From: Collinsella aerofaciens | Lineage (GTDB): Bacteria > Actinomycetota > Coriobacteriia > Coriobacteriales > Coriobacteriaceae | NCBI RefSeq assembly: GCF_009876115.1 | Contig: NZ_WWSY01000003.1 | Location: forward strand, 102,927-166,926 | DNA: 64,000 bases | Direction: 5' to 3' | Shown: one piece after another, positions 16,674 through 24,471 of the stretch | Position numbering within the stretch: the first letter of the stretch is position 1 | Layout of the letters: every line of letters begins with the position of its first letter | Notes under the pieces: model-generated | The model's input: only the letters and a program-made list of their open reading frames with translations | Database searches by the model: none | What the model was told of the DNA's origin: nothing | Position numbers and translations under genes: made by a program

Positions 16674-16910
16674 AGAACTTCGAGGAGTGAGCAGACTGCG
16701 CGCTGCATCTCAACTACATCAACTTGGCTGAGACGAGAGGGCCGCTTGGGCTTTTGCTCGATATGAGTTCCGCACGCAAAGAAGGCCACTTAATGTGGCC
16801 TTCGTCTTGCGCAGGACTGTCCGAAATAGCGAGCAAAAGCCCAAGCGGCCCTCTCGGCTCAGCCCCGGAGCGGTATTAGAGATGCAGCACGCGGTCGCGG
16901 ATCTCCTCGG
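16674..16910. repeat. Inverted duplication of the nrdD 3' end
   Basis: The plus strand from 16674 to 16794 is a diverged copy, at constant spacing, of the minus strand from about 16910 to 16795, which includes the last ten nrdD codons, stop and downstream DNA. The centre has a perfect 27-bp match (16734-16760 with 16830-16856) and a 9-bp stem next to the axis (16781-16789 with 16795-16803). The copied codons include CTGCATCTC in both arms. Confidence 0.7.
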
Positions 16911-19098
16911 TTCGACCCTGGTTCCAGAACTGGGTACCGATGTAGCCGCACGTACGACGAGCGACGTTCATCTTCTCCTGGTCGCGGTTGCCGCAGTTGG
17001 GGCACTCCCACACCAGCTTGCCATCGTCCTCGACAATCTTGATCTCGCCATCGTAGCCGCACACCTGGCAGTAGTCGCTCTTGGTGTTGAGCTCGGCGTA
17101 CATGATGTTGTCGTAGATGTACTGCATCACACGAATGACAGCCTTGAGGTTGTCCTGCATGTTGGGAACCTCAACGTAGGAGATAGCACCGCCCGGCGAA
17201 AGCTGCTGGAACATGCCCTCGAACTTAAGCTTGTCGAAAGCATCGATCTCCTCGGACACGTGGACGTGATAGCTGTTGGTAATGTAGCCCTTGTCCGTCA
17301 CGCCCGGGATAATGCCAAAACGGCGTTGCAGGCACTTGGCGAACTTGTAGGTCGTCGACTCCAACGGCGTACCGTACAGCGAGAAATCGATATCGCTTTC
17401 GGCCTTCCACTCGGCGCACTTGTCATTCATGCGCTGCATGACGGCCATGGCAAACGGCGTGCCCTCCTTCTCGGTGTGGCTGTGACCCGTCATGTACTTG
17501 ACGCACTCATACAGGCCAGCATACCCCAGGCTGATGGTGGAATAGCCGCCCACGAGCAGCTTATCGATCGTCTCGCCCTTCTTCAGACGCGCCAGGGCAC
17601 CGTACTGCCAAAGAATCGGCGCGGCATCCGAAAGCGTGCCCATCAGGCGCTCATGACGGCACAGCAGGGCACGATGGCACAGCTCGAGGCGCTCGTCGAA
17701 GATCTTCCAGAACTTGTCCATGTCCTGATGCGAGCTCAGCGCGACATCGGGCAGGTTGATGGTCACAACACCCTGGTTAAAGCGGCCATAGTACTTAGGT
17801 TTGGTCGGGTCATAGTTCAGCGCGTTGGCGACATTGTTAAAGCCGTTGCCCGAGCGGTCGGGCGTCAAGAAGCTGCGGCAACCCATGCAGGTGTAGCAAT
17901 CGCCGTTGCCGGCGGTCTCGCCCTTCGACAGCTTGAGCTCGCGCATCTTCTTCTCGGAGATGTAATCGGGCACCATGCGCTTGGCGGTGCACTTGGCAGC
18001 CAGCTGGGTCAGGTAGAAGTACGGGGAATTCTCGTGAACGTTATCGTCCTCGAGTACATAGATAAGCTTGGGGAATGCCGGGGTAATCCACACGCCGGCC
18101 TCGTTCTTAACGCCCTCATAGCGCTGACGAAGCGTCTCCTCCACGATCATGGCAAGGTCGTGCTTCTCCTGGGGCGTACGGGCCTCGTTAAGATACATAA
18201 AGACCGTCACGAACGGCGCCTGGCCATTGGTGGTCATAAGGGTCACGACCTGATACTGAATCGTCTGGACGCCGCGACGGATCTCGTCACGCAGGCGATC
18301 CTCAACGACCTCGCGAACCTTTTCGGGAGATGCGGAAACGCCGAGCTCCTCGAGCTCGCGGGCGACCTCGCCACGAATCTTTTGACGGCTCACTTCAACA
18401 AAGGGGGCGAGATGGGTCAGCGAAATAGACTGGCCGCCGTACTGGGAGGAAGCAACCTGGGCGATAATCTGCGTCGCGATGTTGCAGGCAGTCGAGAAGC
18501 TGTGCGGCTTCTCGATCAGCGTGCCCGAGATAACGGTGCCGTTCTGGAGCATGTCCTCCAGGTTCACCAGATCGCAGTTGTGCATGTGCTGGGCAAAGTA
18601 ATCCGAATCGTGGAAATGGATCAGGCCCTCATTATGGGCATCCACGATCTCCTGGGGCAGCAGCACGCGCTGGGTCAGGTCCTTGGAAATCTCGCCGGCC
18701 ATATAGTCGCGCTGAACGGAGTTGACGGTCGGGTTCTTGTTGGAGTTCTCCTGCTTGACCTCTTCGTTATTGCACTCGATCAGCGACAGAATCTTGTCGT
18801 CGGTCGTGTTCTTCTGGCGCTTCAGGCTCTGAACATAGCGATAGATGATGTAGTGGCGGGCAACCTCGTAGCAGTCGAGACGCATGATCTCGTCCTCGAC
18901 CAAATCCTGAATCTCCTCGACCGAAACGGTGTGGCCCGCGTTCTCGCATGCCTCGGCGACATTTTGTGCCGCATAAACCACCTGGCGGTCGGTTAGACGA
19001 GAGCTCTCCTCGACCTCCAAGTTTGCGGCGCGGATGGCATTGACGATCTTATCGATGTCAAAGACAACCTCGGTGCCGCTGCGCTTGATGATCTTCAT
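16876..19098 (-). CDS. nrdD: Anaerobic ribonucleoside-triphosphate reductase
   Basis: 740 aa class III enzyme reducing NTPs to dNTPs without oxygen. Residues 1-95 form an ATP-cone (MKIIKRSGTEVVFDIDKIVN), the body is the glycyl radical barrel, CQVCG and CPNCG near the C-terminus bind zinc, and the radical glycine is about Gly718 in RTCGY. The ATG at 19098 is preferred because AAAGAGG lies upstream. A NrdR-type box is found about 260 bases upstream. Works with NrdG at 15867. Confidence 0.95.
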   Translation of the reverse strand: MKIIKRSGTEVVFDIDKIVNAIRAANLEVEESSRLTDRQVVYAAQNVAEACENAGHTVSVEEIQDLVEDEIMRLDCYEVARHYIIYRYVQSLKRQKNTTDDKILSLIECNNEEVKQENSNKNPTVNSVQRDYMAGEISKDLTQRVLLPQEIVDAHNEGLIHFHDSDYFAQHMHNCDLVNLEDMLQNGTVISGTLIEKPHSFSTACNIATQIIAQVASSQYGGQSISLTHLAPFVEVSRQKIRGEVARELEELGVSASPEKVREVVEDRLRDEIRRGVQTIQYQVVTLMTTNGQAPFVTVFMYLNEARTPQEKHDLAMIVEETLRQRYEGVKNEAGVWITPAFPKLIYVLEDDNVHENSPYFYLTQLAAKCTAKRMVPDYISEKKMRELKLSKGETAGNGDCYTCMGCRSFLTPDRSGNGFNNVANALNYDPTKPKYYGRFNQGVVTINLPDVALSSHQDMDKFWKIFDERLELCHRALLCRHERLMGTLSDAAPILWQYGALARLKKGETIDKLLVGGYSTISLGYAGLYECVKYMTGHSHTEKEGTPFAMAVMQRMNDKCAEWKAESDIDFSLYGTPLESTTYKFAKCLQRRFGIIPGVTDKGYITNSYHVHVSEEIDAFDKLKFEGMFQQLSPGGAISYVEVPNMQDNLKAVIRVMQYIYDNIMYAELNTKSDYCQVCGYDGEIKIVEDDGKLVWECPNCGNRDQEKMNVARRTCGYIGTQFWNQGRTEEIRDRVLHL

Positions 19099-19355
19099 CC
19101 TCTTGCCTCTTTCACGTCGTAGTCTCATTGCGTTTCAGAGCCAAACGATGCCCGACAGGGCTTGCCCCTGTCTTGCGGCGCCGTCGCGCAATCTTTGTTC
19201 TCGATAAACCATAAGCCTCCATGCGGACATTCCCTGGAGCCGATCAAGCGGTTCAAGGACACGTTCAAAAGAGGCAGTTAAGGTCTTCGTTCTCTGTCCG
19301 CCATCTATCATACGACAAAGACGCATCTATATCCTGTATTCTTTTTTTAGGCCAA

Positions 19356-19371
19356 ACACAACATATAGTGT
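19356..19371 (-). promoter_or_regulatory. NrdR box upstream of nrdD
   Basis: ACACAACATATAGTGT differs at one position from the palindromic NrdR consensus ACACwATATaTwGTGT. A second box at the usual three-turn distance is not obvious. A TTGGCC-N18-TATAGA promoter-like pair follows it on the minus strand, and a TATAAT lies further upstream. Confidence 0.6.
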
Positions 19372-19472
19372 TTCAGCAGGTCAAAGCAATTAGTCATTTT
19401 GCAGACGCATTATAAATGAGGGGTATTTGACAAGTCGGTAAAACGTTACCAACACGGCTACCTGCATGGCAG

Positions 19473-19607
19473 TTATAAAACCCCCTTAGTCAAGCCGCTG
19501 ACAAATCCTACCAAAACCAAGCCGCTCACGCCAAAATAATCCAAAAGATTGCGCTTGACCAACATGTTGCGGTCACGCTCGGTCAGGACGTATGCAATCA
19601 GCCAGTG
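19473..19607 (-). pseudogene. Possible remnant of a membrane protein gene
   Basis: In an otherwise empty 620-base gap, one minus-strand frame reads about 44 codons including RNLLDYFGVSGLVLVGFVSG, a membrane-segment-like stretch with a charged preceding loop, ending in TAA. A TAG interrupts the frame just upstream and there is no ribosome site, so a decayed gene end is more likely than a small protein. Not recognised. Confidence 0.3.
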
Positions 19608-19680
19608 CCCCTACAGGATGCGAAGATCATCGCACGCGGATCTTGAGTTCAATATCTGGTGCCACATTTGACGACATAAA

Positions 19681-19715
19681 ACAAAACAGCCCAGAGACAT
19701 AGTCTCTGAGCTGCG
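19681..19715 (-). terminator. Terminator of the Gly-Val tRNA unit
   Basis: Stem around AGAGACTATGTCTCT with flanking CAGC/GCTG pairs, then TTTTGTTTT on the minus strand. Confidence 0.75.
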
Positions 19716-19721
19716 AACATT

Positions 19722-19796
19722 TGGTGGGCGTTAGAAGATTTGAACTTCTGACCTCTTCCGTGTCAGGGAAGCGCTCTCCCCCTGAGCTAAACGCCC
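19722..19796 (-). tRNA. tRNA-Val (GAC)
   Basis: 75 nt with encoded CCA. Acceptor GGGCGTT pairs with AACGCCC; anticodon loop CTGACAC gives GAC, which reads GUC/GUU valine codons. T loop TTCAAAT. It follows tRNA-Gly by three bases, so the two are co-transcribed. Confidence 0.95.
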
Positions 19797-19799
19797 AAA

Positions 19800-19875
19800 T
19801 GGAGCGGACAACGGGGCTCGAACCCGCGACCCCAACCTTGGCAAGGTTGTGCTCTACCAACTGAGCCATGTCCGC
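19800..19875 (-). tRNA. tRNA-Gly (GCC), copy 1
   Basis: 76 nt with encoded CCA. Acceptor GCGGACA/TGTCCGC, anticodon loop TTGCCAA, T loop TTCGAGC. Identical in sequence to copies at 20292 and 20519. It has its own promoter just upstream. Confidence 0.96.
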
Positions 19876-19887
19876 CTGCGAGGATTT

Positions 19888-19947
19888 AATATACGGGATG
19901 ATCCACCCAAATGCAAGAACTATTTTAAAATAATTTGAAAATAGTTC
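19888..19947 (-). promoter_or_regulatory. tRNA promoter with AT-rich palindrome
   Basis: On the minus strand: palindrome 19917-19947 (GAACTATTTT ... AAAATAGTTC), then immediately -35 TTGCAT (19911-19916), 17-bp spacer, -10 TATATT (19888-19893). The AT-rich palindrome sits where an UP element would. Confidence 0.8.
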
Positions 19948-20068
19948 CCGATAGCGATGGCCCCCGCCTGCTTTGCCGTTCATTACATTGGAAGGACGGA
20001 GATCACGAGGAAATCACGAGGAAAGAGTCCCAGCAGCGAGCGGCGCCCCAGTGCCCCGCAGCGTCAAC

Positions 20069-20100
20069 AAAAAACGCGGTTCGTTAGAACCGCGTAAGAT
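20069..20100 (-). terminator. Terminator after the tRNA-Gly remnant
   Basis: Stem CGCGGTTC/GAACCGCG followed by TTTTTTG on the minus strand; leftover from a former tRNA unit. Confidence 0.7.
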
Positions 20101-20103
20101 AGT

Positions 20104-20120
20104 TGGAGCGGACAACGGGG
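20104..20120 (-). pseudogene. tRNA-Gly remnant (3' end only)
   Basis: 17 bases identical to the 3' end (acceptor, CCA and part of the T arm) of the three intact tRNA-Gly copies. The sequence then breaks into an unrelated GC-rich block (20121-20250). The terminator after it is intact, so a fourth Gly unit was probably lost by insertion or recombination. Confidence 0.7.
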
Positions 20121-20250
20121 CGTCCGCGTATCCGCTTTCGCGGATCCGCACCGGCTTCGGCCGCCTGTCGGCGTCCTCGCCAGCTCGCTACAAACGCTCC
20201 GCGTTTGCCTAACGCTCGCTCCCTCTCGGGTTCGAGCCCAAGCGACGGGT
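20121..20250. repeat. GC-rich block of small hairpins replacing a tRNA body
   Basis: About 130 bases with several short stems capped by TTCG-like loops (e.g. ATCCGCTTTCGCGGAT, CCGGCTTCGGCCG) and a T-arm-like GGGTTCGAGCCC near its far end. No ribosome site and no convincing gene. Its two ends lie where the tRNA T arm would be. Confidence 0.5.
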
Positions 20251-20253
20251 ACG

Positions 20254-20285
20254 AAAAAGCCCGGCTACCGTAGTAGTCGGGCTGT
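20254..20285 (-). terminator. Terminator-like hairpin after tRNA-Gly copy 2
   Basis: Stem AGCCCG.CTAC / GTAG.CGGGCT with TTTTTCG following on the minus strand. Confidence 0.7.
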
Positions 20286-20291
20286 TGCGCT

Positions 20292-20367
20292 TGGAGCGGA
20301 CAACGGGGCTCGAACCCGCGACCCCAACCTTGGCAAGGTTGTGCTCTACCAACTGAGCCATGTCCGC
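20292..20367 (-). tRNA. tRNA-Gly (GCC), copy 2
   Basis: 76 nt, identical to copy 1, CCA encoded. Downstream of tRNA-Cys with a hairpin and T run between them; no separate promoter seen. Confidence 0.96.
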
Positions 20368-20375
20368 ATATGTAA

Positions 20376-20402
20376 AACAAAACGGGCGCCGGAGCGCCCG
20401 GA
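20376..20402 (-). terminator. Terminator-like hairpin after tRNA-Cys
   Basis: Stem CGGGCGC/GCGCCCG then TTTTGTTTT on the minus strand, directly upstream of tRNA-Gly copy 2. Since no promoter lies between, some read-through or processing must occur. Confidence 0.65.
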
Positions 20403-20409
20403 TGTTGCC

Positions 20410-20483
20410 TGGAGGCGAAGCCCGGATTCGAACCGGGGGTAAAGGCTTTGCAGGCCTCTGCCTTACCACTTGGCCACTTCGCC
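20410..20483 (-). tRNA. tRNA-Cys (GCA)
   Basis: 74 nt with encoded CCA. Acceptor GGCGAAG, anticodon loop CTGCAAA (GCA), T loop TTCGAAT. Lies between two tRNA-Gly copies. Confidence 0.95.
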
Positions 20484-20484
20484 G

Positions 20485-20508
20485 AAAAAGGACCGCTTGA
20501 GACGGTCC
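20485..20508 (-). terminator. Terminator-like hairpin between tRNA-Gly copy 3 and tRNA-Cys
   Basis: Stem GGACCG/CGGTCC then TTTTTC on the minus strand, abutting the 5' end of tRNA-Cys. Confidence 0.6.
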
Positions 20509-20518
20509 GGGAATGCAA

Positions 20519-20594
20519 TGGAGCGGACAACGGGGCTCGAACCCGCGACCCCAACCTTGGCAAGGTTGTGCTCTACCAACTGAGCCATGTCCGC
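20519..20594 (-). tRNA. tRNA-Gly (GCC), copy 3
   Basis: 76 nt, identical to copies 1 and 2, CCA encoded. First gene of the Gly-Cys-Gly unit, directly after a strong promoter. Confidence 0.96.
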
Positions 20595-20606
20595 TTGCGG
20601 GTTATT

Positions 20607-20654
20607 AATTTACGCGAGTTGTCCTAAAGACGCAAGTACTTTTTTCAAAAAAGT
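20607..20654 (-). promoter_or_regulatory. tRNA promoter with AT-rich palindrome
   Basis: On the minus strand: palindrome ACTTTTTTGAAAAAAGT (20638-20654), -35 TTGCGT (20630-20635), 17-bp spacer, -10 TAAATT (20607-20612). Same design as the promoters at 19888 and 24080. Confidence 0.8.
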
Positions 20655-20699
20655 TGCTCAAAGCAAGTTCGTACAGGTAAATAACGCCAAGTCAAGGCG

Positions 20700-21446
20700 C
20701 TATGCGCACGATTCCAATGCTGAGCCAAACAGCTTCACCATCCGAACGCGCGTGCCGACGCCATCCGTACGACGGGCAACTTCCACATTATCGACGAGCA
20801 TGCGCATGAGCTTGATACCACGTCCGCGTTCCTCGGATGCCACCGGTTCGCTCGCCCCATCGATAGAATAGCCTACACCTCGATCAAGCACCTCGAGCAC
20901 AACACGGTCCCCATAGGCCTGAACCGTCAGGATGCAGCCAACACCGCCCGCATGGTCATATGCGTTACCCAATGCCTCCCCCAACGCCAATGCGACGTCA
21001 TAGCGCTCATCACGCCTCAGGGGAAGCGATTCGAGGAGCTCGGCCACACGGTGCCGATAATACGGGAGATTCTCGATGCCTCGCCTTACTTCGACGCTCT
21101 TGCTCCATCGCGGCAACTCCCCCACCGGAATGGCGGGAATCGACTCCCGCGCCGGGCCCGCGACATGCAGGATGTCGACAAGTCGGGCAATTTCCAAAAA
21201 GCGAACGACCTCATCGGAGGCGTTAACGAGCGAAAGCAGCCCCTCATGCCTCATAAGCTCTCTGGCACGTGTAAGCAAAAACGCCAAGCCCGTCGAGTCG
21301 ATAAAGCCCACGGTCTGGCAATTGATGACAACACGACGCACGCCCCGGTCGATCAAATTATCCAACCGTCGGCGCAGTGCGGGCACCGAGGCGATGTCGA
21401 TATCGCCCGGTGGCGTCAAAACCGCTATGTCATTCCACTCATTCAT
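20700..21446 (-). CDS. STAS / anti-sigma kinase fusion protein
   Basis: 248 aa. Residues 1-105 form a STAS domain (SpoIIAA/RsbV type) with the phosphorylatable serine in FIDSTGLAFLL (Ser51). Residues about 115-245 form a SpoIIAB/RsbW-type HATPase with N box EALGNAYDHA (Glu157, Asn161), DRGVGYS (Asp188) and RGRGIKLM. Normally the antagonist and the kinase are separate proteins; here both are in one chain. It lies 80 bases after a PP2C phosphatase gene, its probable partner. No sigma factor gene is nearby. Start at ATG 21446. Confidence 0.85.
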   Translation of the reverse strand: MNEWNDIAVLTPPGDIDIASVPALRRRLDNLIDRGVRRVVINCQTVGFIDSTGLAFLLTRARELMRHEGLLSLVNASDEVVRFLEIARLVDILHVAGPARESIPAIPVGELPRWSKSVEVRRGIENLPYYRHRVAELLESLPLRRDERYDVALALGEALGNAYDHAGGVGCILTVQAYGDRVVLEVLDRGVGYSIDGASEPVASEERGRGIKLMRMLVDNVEVARRTDGVGTRVRMVKLFGSALESCA

Positions 21447-21527
21447 ACGACCATGGTTCCCCAAAAGAGCTCGCTCGATGCACACGTTTCTTCAACCGTA
21501 GAGATTTTGCCCGTCAGGCGTCGTGAC

Positions 21528-23873
21528 CTACGATCGACCTCGTAAAAACTCAAGGGAGACCAGCGCGATGTCATCGTTCAGCGCCGACTCGGTATAGCGG
21601 TCAAGCTCGCCCAAGACCTTACCGCAGATCCCCGATACGCCCTCACCCGAGACAGAGAGCAAAAGATCGCGAAGGCGTTGTTCGCCAAAGAAAGCACCCG
21701 AGCGATCACGTGCTTCGATTGTTCCGTCGGTATACATAAATAGCATGTCACCAGGAGCGAATGTAAACACGCCCGTCTCGTAGACCATGCTCTCAAAGGC
21801 ACCGATCACGCCCGATTGGCACCCAAGGAGCTCCACTTCTCCCCCGCAGGTCTCGCCGCCGCCAAGCGGCGTCGACGACGGCCTAATGACCATAGTGGGA
21901 GGATGTCCCGCCGAGCAATAGGTAGCGCGACCCGCCTTAAGATCGATCTTGGCGATAAACGCCGTCACAAACGTCTCGACCCTCGAAAAGCCCATGAGCA
22001 TGCTATTGAGCGAGCGAGCCATACGGGCAGGCCCCGCACCCTCCCAGGCATAGGCCGTCAGCGCTGTCTTGACGAGTGCTGACATCGAAGCCGCCTCGAT
22101 TCCCTTGCCGGATACATCGCCCAAAATCATAACGGCACAATCGTCGGGAAGTCGGACAAGCGTATAGAAGTCACCGCCGACCAACGCAGAATTCGTTGCC
22201 GATAGGTATACCGAATCGGTTGCAATGCCCGGAACGTCACCAAGCGAATTTCTCATGCCAACCTGAAGCGTCTGAGCGATATGACGCTCCTCGCGTTTTT
22301 GAGACTCGCCTTCATAGATCAGCTCAAAGTCATGCGCCAGATGCACCAGGTAGTCGTATTCAAGGTCGTCAATTGGTTCTTGGCTGCCATCACGGAGCAG
22401 CAAGGCACGCGTCGTCGGCCCCTTGGCAACGTCGGCGGGAACGATTACATCGTTGTTCTGCCGACCGCCGCCCTCCAAACGAACGCGTCCCGCCTCGAAG
22501 CCGGAATCGACATAGAGGCCCTGGCACGGCAAGCCATGAGCCCTCAACCATCCGCCCATAGGCATGGATTCGTCGACGCGGGTCAAGCGCACATGCTTAA
22601 GATCATCAGCACTCGCACCGCCCAGCACCGACGGCTCAAAACCATCGGAAGCGACCCCCAAACGCGCAGCCGGTGCGGTGGTGGAAAAGAAGAGCGACTC
22701 AGGGTCTCCCGGCAGCGCCACGCGACTGCCGCCCTCAAAATCGATGACATAAGCTTCGAGGCCCGCATCGTACTCCACGGGGCAAAAATGGCAATTGAGC
22801 ACGGCGCAGATTTCGGACGAAACGGCGTGCGAAGCAGCAACCGGATCATCAAGATAGGTAAATAGCTCATCGCGCAGCACGTTGAGCGAACGACCAAGTT
22901 CTGCCGTGCGGCGCGAACGTAAGCTCGACGCCATGCCGACCAGCTGAATAGACAGGTAATCGCAGATGACCTCGAGCACGTTAAGGTCATAGGCAAGTGG
23001 CGCCTGGGGGCGTTTCCAGCCAACTTCCAACACACCAAGGACCTGCGTGCCGTAAAACACGGGAAGGCAGATCTCGCTGCGATACGGGGGCATATCCTGC
23101 ACGCGCAGCAAGTGCTTGGAACGATTGTCCAAATCCATGAACATACCCGAAGCAACCCGGTCGCCCTCAAGGTCCTGCTGGATCGACAGGCGACAAGCAC
23201 GCGACTCGCGAAGCACGTAGGTCGGAATGCCCGCGCCGTACGGCATAAACTCAGGCAGATAGCTGTCCTCAAGCTCCTTAGAAACACCGCGGAGCTTAAA
23301 GCCGCCGCTCTCGGAAAAATAGATAGCCGCACCGGAGGCATCGAGCGTTCCAACGAGCTGATTCAAAACGGTATCGAGCAAGCTGGGGAGCTCATCGGAG
23401 CCCACGGTACTCATAATGACCGAAAGGGTGCCCGAAAGGCGTTTATTCGCCACCCTAAGCTCCGATAGCGCACGTTTGAGCTGACGGTCGTGGGAATACT
23501 GTTCTTCGATGCTGTGAAGCGCCACCAGGACGCGCGGCGCACGACGTCCAAAGATACGCGGAGGTGTAACAGAACCCGCACGAACCAAGACGGGAATAAA
23601 GGACCCGTCACTCAGCTTGAGCATCAGCTCGCTCTCGGAGCCATCGGTCTCAAACGGCAGACGATGTTCGGTCGCGCGCTCAAAGGCAGACGAGTACAGA
23701 ACGTCTTTGACATCACCGTTGATGACATCAGCGCGCTCCTCGCACATCAGGTCGAGCAGACGATTATTCACATGCAGAATGGTTCCGTCGAGCTCACAGA
23801 TGATGACAGCATCGCTCGTGATCTCGACCAGTTGGGCAACGTCTGCCCACTCGTTGCGCTCAAGCGTTTCCAT
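21528..23873 (-). CDS. PAS-GAF-PP2C phosphatase (SpoIIE/RsbU type)
   Basis: 781 aa signalling phosphatase. Residues about 10-110 are a PAS-like sensor, followed by a coiled stretch (LKRALSELRVANKRLSG), one or two GAF domains (about 150-480) and a C-terminal SpoIIE-family PP2C domain (about 540-780) with metal-binding aspartates in VGGDFYTL, LGDVSGKGIEA, MYTDGTIEA and NDDIALVSL. No membrane segment, so it senses cytoplasmic signals. It would dephosphorylate the STAS domain of the neighbouring fusion protein. GGTGAGG lies before ATG 23873; the GTG at 23885 overlaps that site. Confidence 0.88.
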   Translation of the reverse strand: METLERNEWADVAQLVEITSDAVIICELDGTILHVNNRLLDLMCEERADVINGDVKDVLYSSAFERATEHRLPFETDGSESELMLKLSDGSFIPVLVRAGSVTPPRIFGRRAPRVLVALHSIEEQYSHDRQLKRALSELRVANKRLSGTLSVIMSTVGSDELPSLLDTVLNQLVGTLDASGAAIYFSESGGFKLRGVSKELEDSYLPEFMPYGAGIPTYVLRESRACRLSIQQDLEGDRVASGMFMDLDNRSKHLLRVQDMPPYRSEICLPVFYGTQVLGVLEVGWKRPQAPLAYDLNVLEVICDYLSIQLVGMASSLRSRRTAELGRSLNVLRDELFTYLDDPVAASHAVSSEICAVLNCHFCPVEYDAGLEAYVIDFEGGSRVALPGDPESLFFSTTAPAARLGVASDGFEPSVLGGASADDLKHVRLTRVDESMPMGGWLRAHGLPCQGLYVDSGFEAGRVRLEGGGRQNNDVIVPADVAKGPTTRALLLRDGSQEPIDDLEYDYLVHLAHDFELIYEGESQKREERHIAQTLQVGMRNSLGDVPGIATDSVYLSATNSALVGGDFYTLVRLPDDCAVMILGDVSGKGIEAASMSALVKTALTAYAWEGAGPARMARSLNSMLMGFSRVETFVTAFIAKIDLKAGRATYCSAGHPPTMVIRPSSTPLGGGETCGGEVELLGCQSGVIGAFESMVYETGVFTFAPGDMLFMYTDGTIEARDRSGAFFGEQRLRDLLLSVSGEGVSGICGKVLGELDRYTESALNDDIALVSLEFLRGRS

Positions 23874-23899
23874 CGTGGACCTCACCGTCTATCGGTAAC

Positions 23900-23921
23900 A
23901 AAAAAGCCTCCGAAGAGGCTT
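23900..23921 (-). terminator. Terminator of tRNA-Leu
   Basis: Stem AAGCCTC/GAGGCTT with a TTCG loop, then TTTTTTG on the minus strand, shortly before the phosphatase gene. Confidence 0.85.
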
Positions 23922-23932
23922 CTCAAATGCGA

Positions 23933-24022
23933 TGGTGTCGGAGGCGGGACTTGAACCCGCATGACCAAAAAGCGGTCACTAGCACCTCAAGCTAGCGCGT
24001 CTGCCAATTCCGCCACTCCGAC
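23933..24022 (-). tRNA. tRNA-Leu (GAG)
   Basis: 90 nt with encoded CCA and the long variable arm of leucine tRNAs. Acceptor GTCGGAG/CTCCGAC, anticodon loop TTGAGGT gives GAG, T loop TTCAAGT. Confidence 0.94.
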
Positions 24023-24079
24023 ATGCTATGTTGTTGATTCGCGGTTCGTTTTGTTAGACCCGCGCGTTCAACGAGGAAG

Positions 24080-24128
24080 ATAATAACCTATGATTCGAGA
24101 ACTGTGCAAGCACTTTTTTCAAAAAAGT
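24080..24128 (-). promoter_or_regulatory. tRNA-Leu promoter with AT-rich palindrome
   Basis: On the minus strand: ACTTTTTTGAAAAAAGT (24112-24128), -35 TTGCAC (24104-24109), 18-bp spacer, -10 TATTAT (24080-24085). The 17-bp palindrome is identical to that of the promoter at 20607-20654. Confidence 0.8.
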
Positions 24129-24171
24129 TTACGAATTTGTAAATGCGCTGGTAGACGGACCTGTTCGGGCA

Positions 24172-24286
24172 GGAATGAGGTTGCTTTCCAACGCGTCCTC
24201 GGGCATGCGGCATTATTTTGATTCGCGCTTCGCACTACAAAATAATGCCGCCCCCTGCGGAATGCGTTGGAAAGCAACCTCATTCC
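24172..24286. repeat. Nested palindrome A
   Basis: Outer arms 24172-24194 and 24264-24286 are a perfect 23 bp; inner arms 24207-24220 and 24238-24251 a perfect 14 bp; a small GCG/CGC stem is at the apex. No open frame of note. Lies between the tRNA-Leu promoter and the end of oppF. Confidence 0.85.
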
Positions 24287-24343
24287 GGCCCTAGGGGCAC
24301 ATGCTTCATGCACAGTTCTCAAACATGTTCTGGGGGCTGATGC

Positions 24344-24416
24344 AAATTTAGTGGCTCGGCTTTGCCGAGCCCTTATATAAGGAGGCCGGAGCTAAAGCTC
24401 CGGCCTCACTAAATTT
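24344..24416. repeat. Nested palindrome B, cloverleaf-like
   Basis: Outer arms AAATTTAGTG (24344-24353) and CACTAAATTT (24407-24416) enclose hairpin GGCTCGGC/GCCGAGCC (24353-24371), a central palindrome CCTTATATAAGG and hairpin 24382-24392/24397-24407 (11 bp, perfect). Confidence 0.8.
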
Positions 24417-24471
24417 CTTATTAGATAAAGTGAGCGATCAAGGAATCGCACCCCTCTGCAGTGGTAACACA

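Noticed and set aside
16562..16789. 75-residue minus-strand frame ending near the nrdD repeat
   Set aside because: Its similarity to a plus-strand frame starting at 16795 is explained by the inverted duplication, not by real coding.
16795..18996. 733-codon plus-strand frame opposite nrdD
   Set aside because: nrdD is certain on the minus strand; the frame begins within the inverted repeat and has low-complexity composition.
19473..19607. Intact small membrane protein
   Set aside because: No ribosome site and an upstream stop in the same frame; listed as a low-confidence remnant instead.
20084..20563. 159-residue minus-strand frame across the tRNA cluster
   Set aside because: It translates tRNA genes and the hairpin block; not a protein gene.
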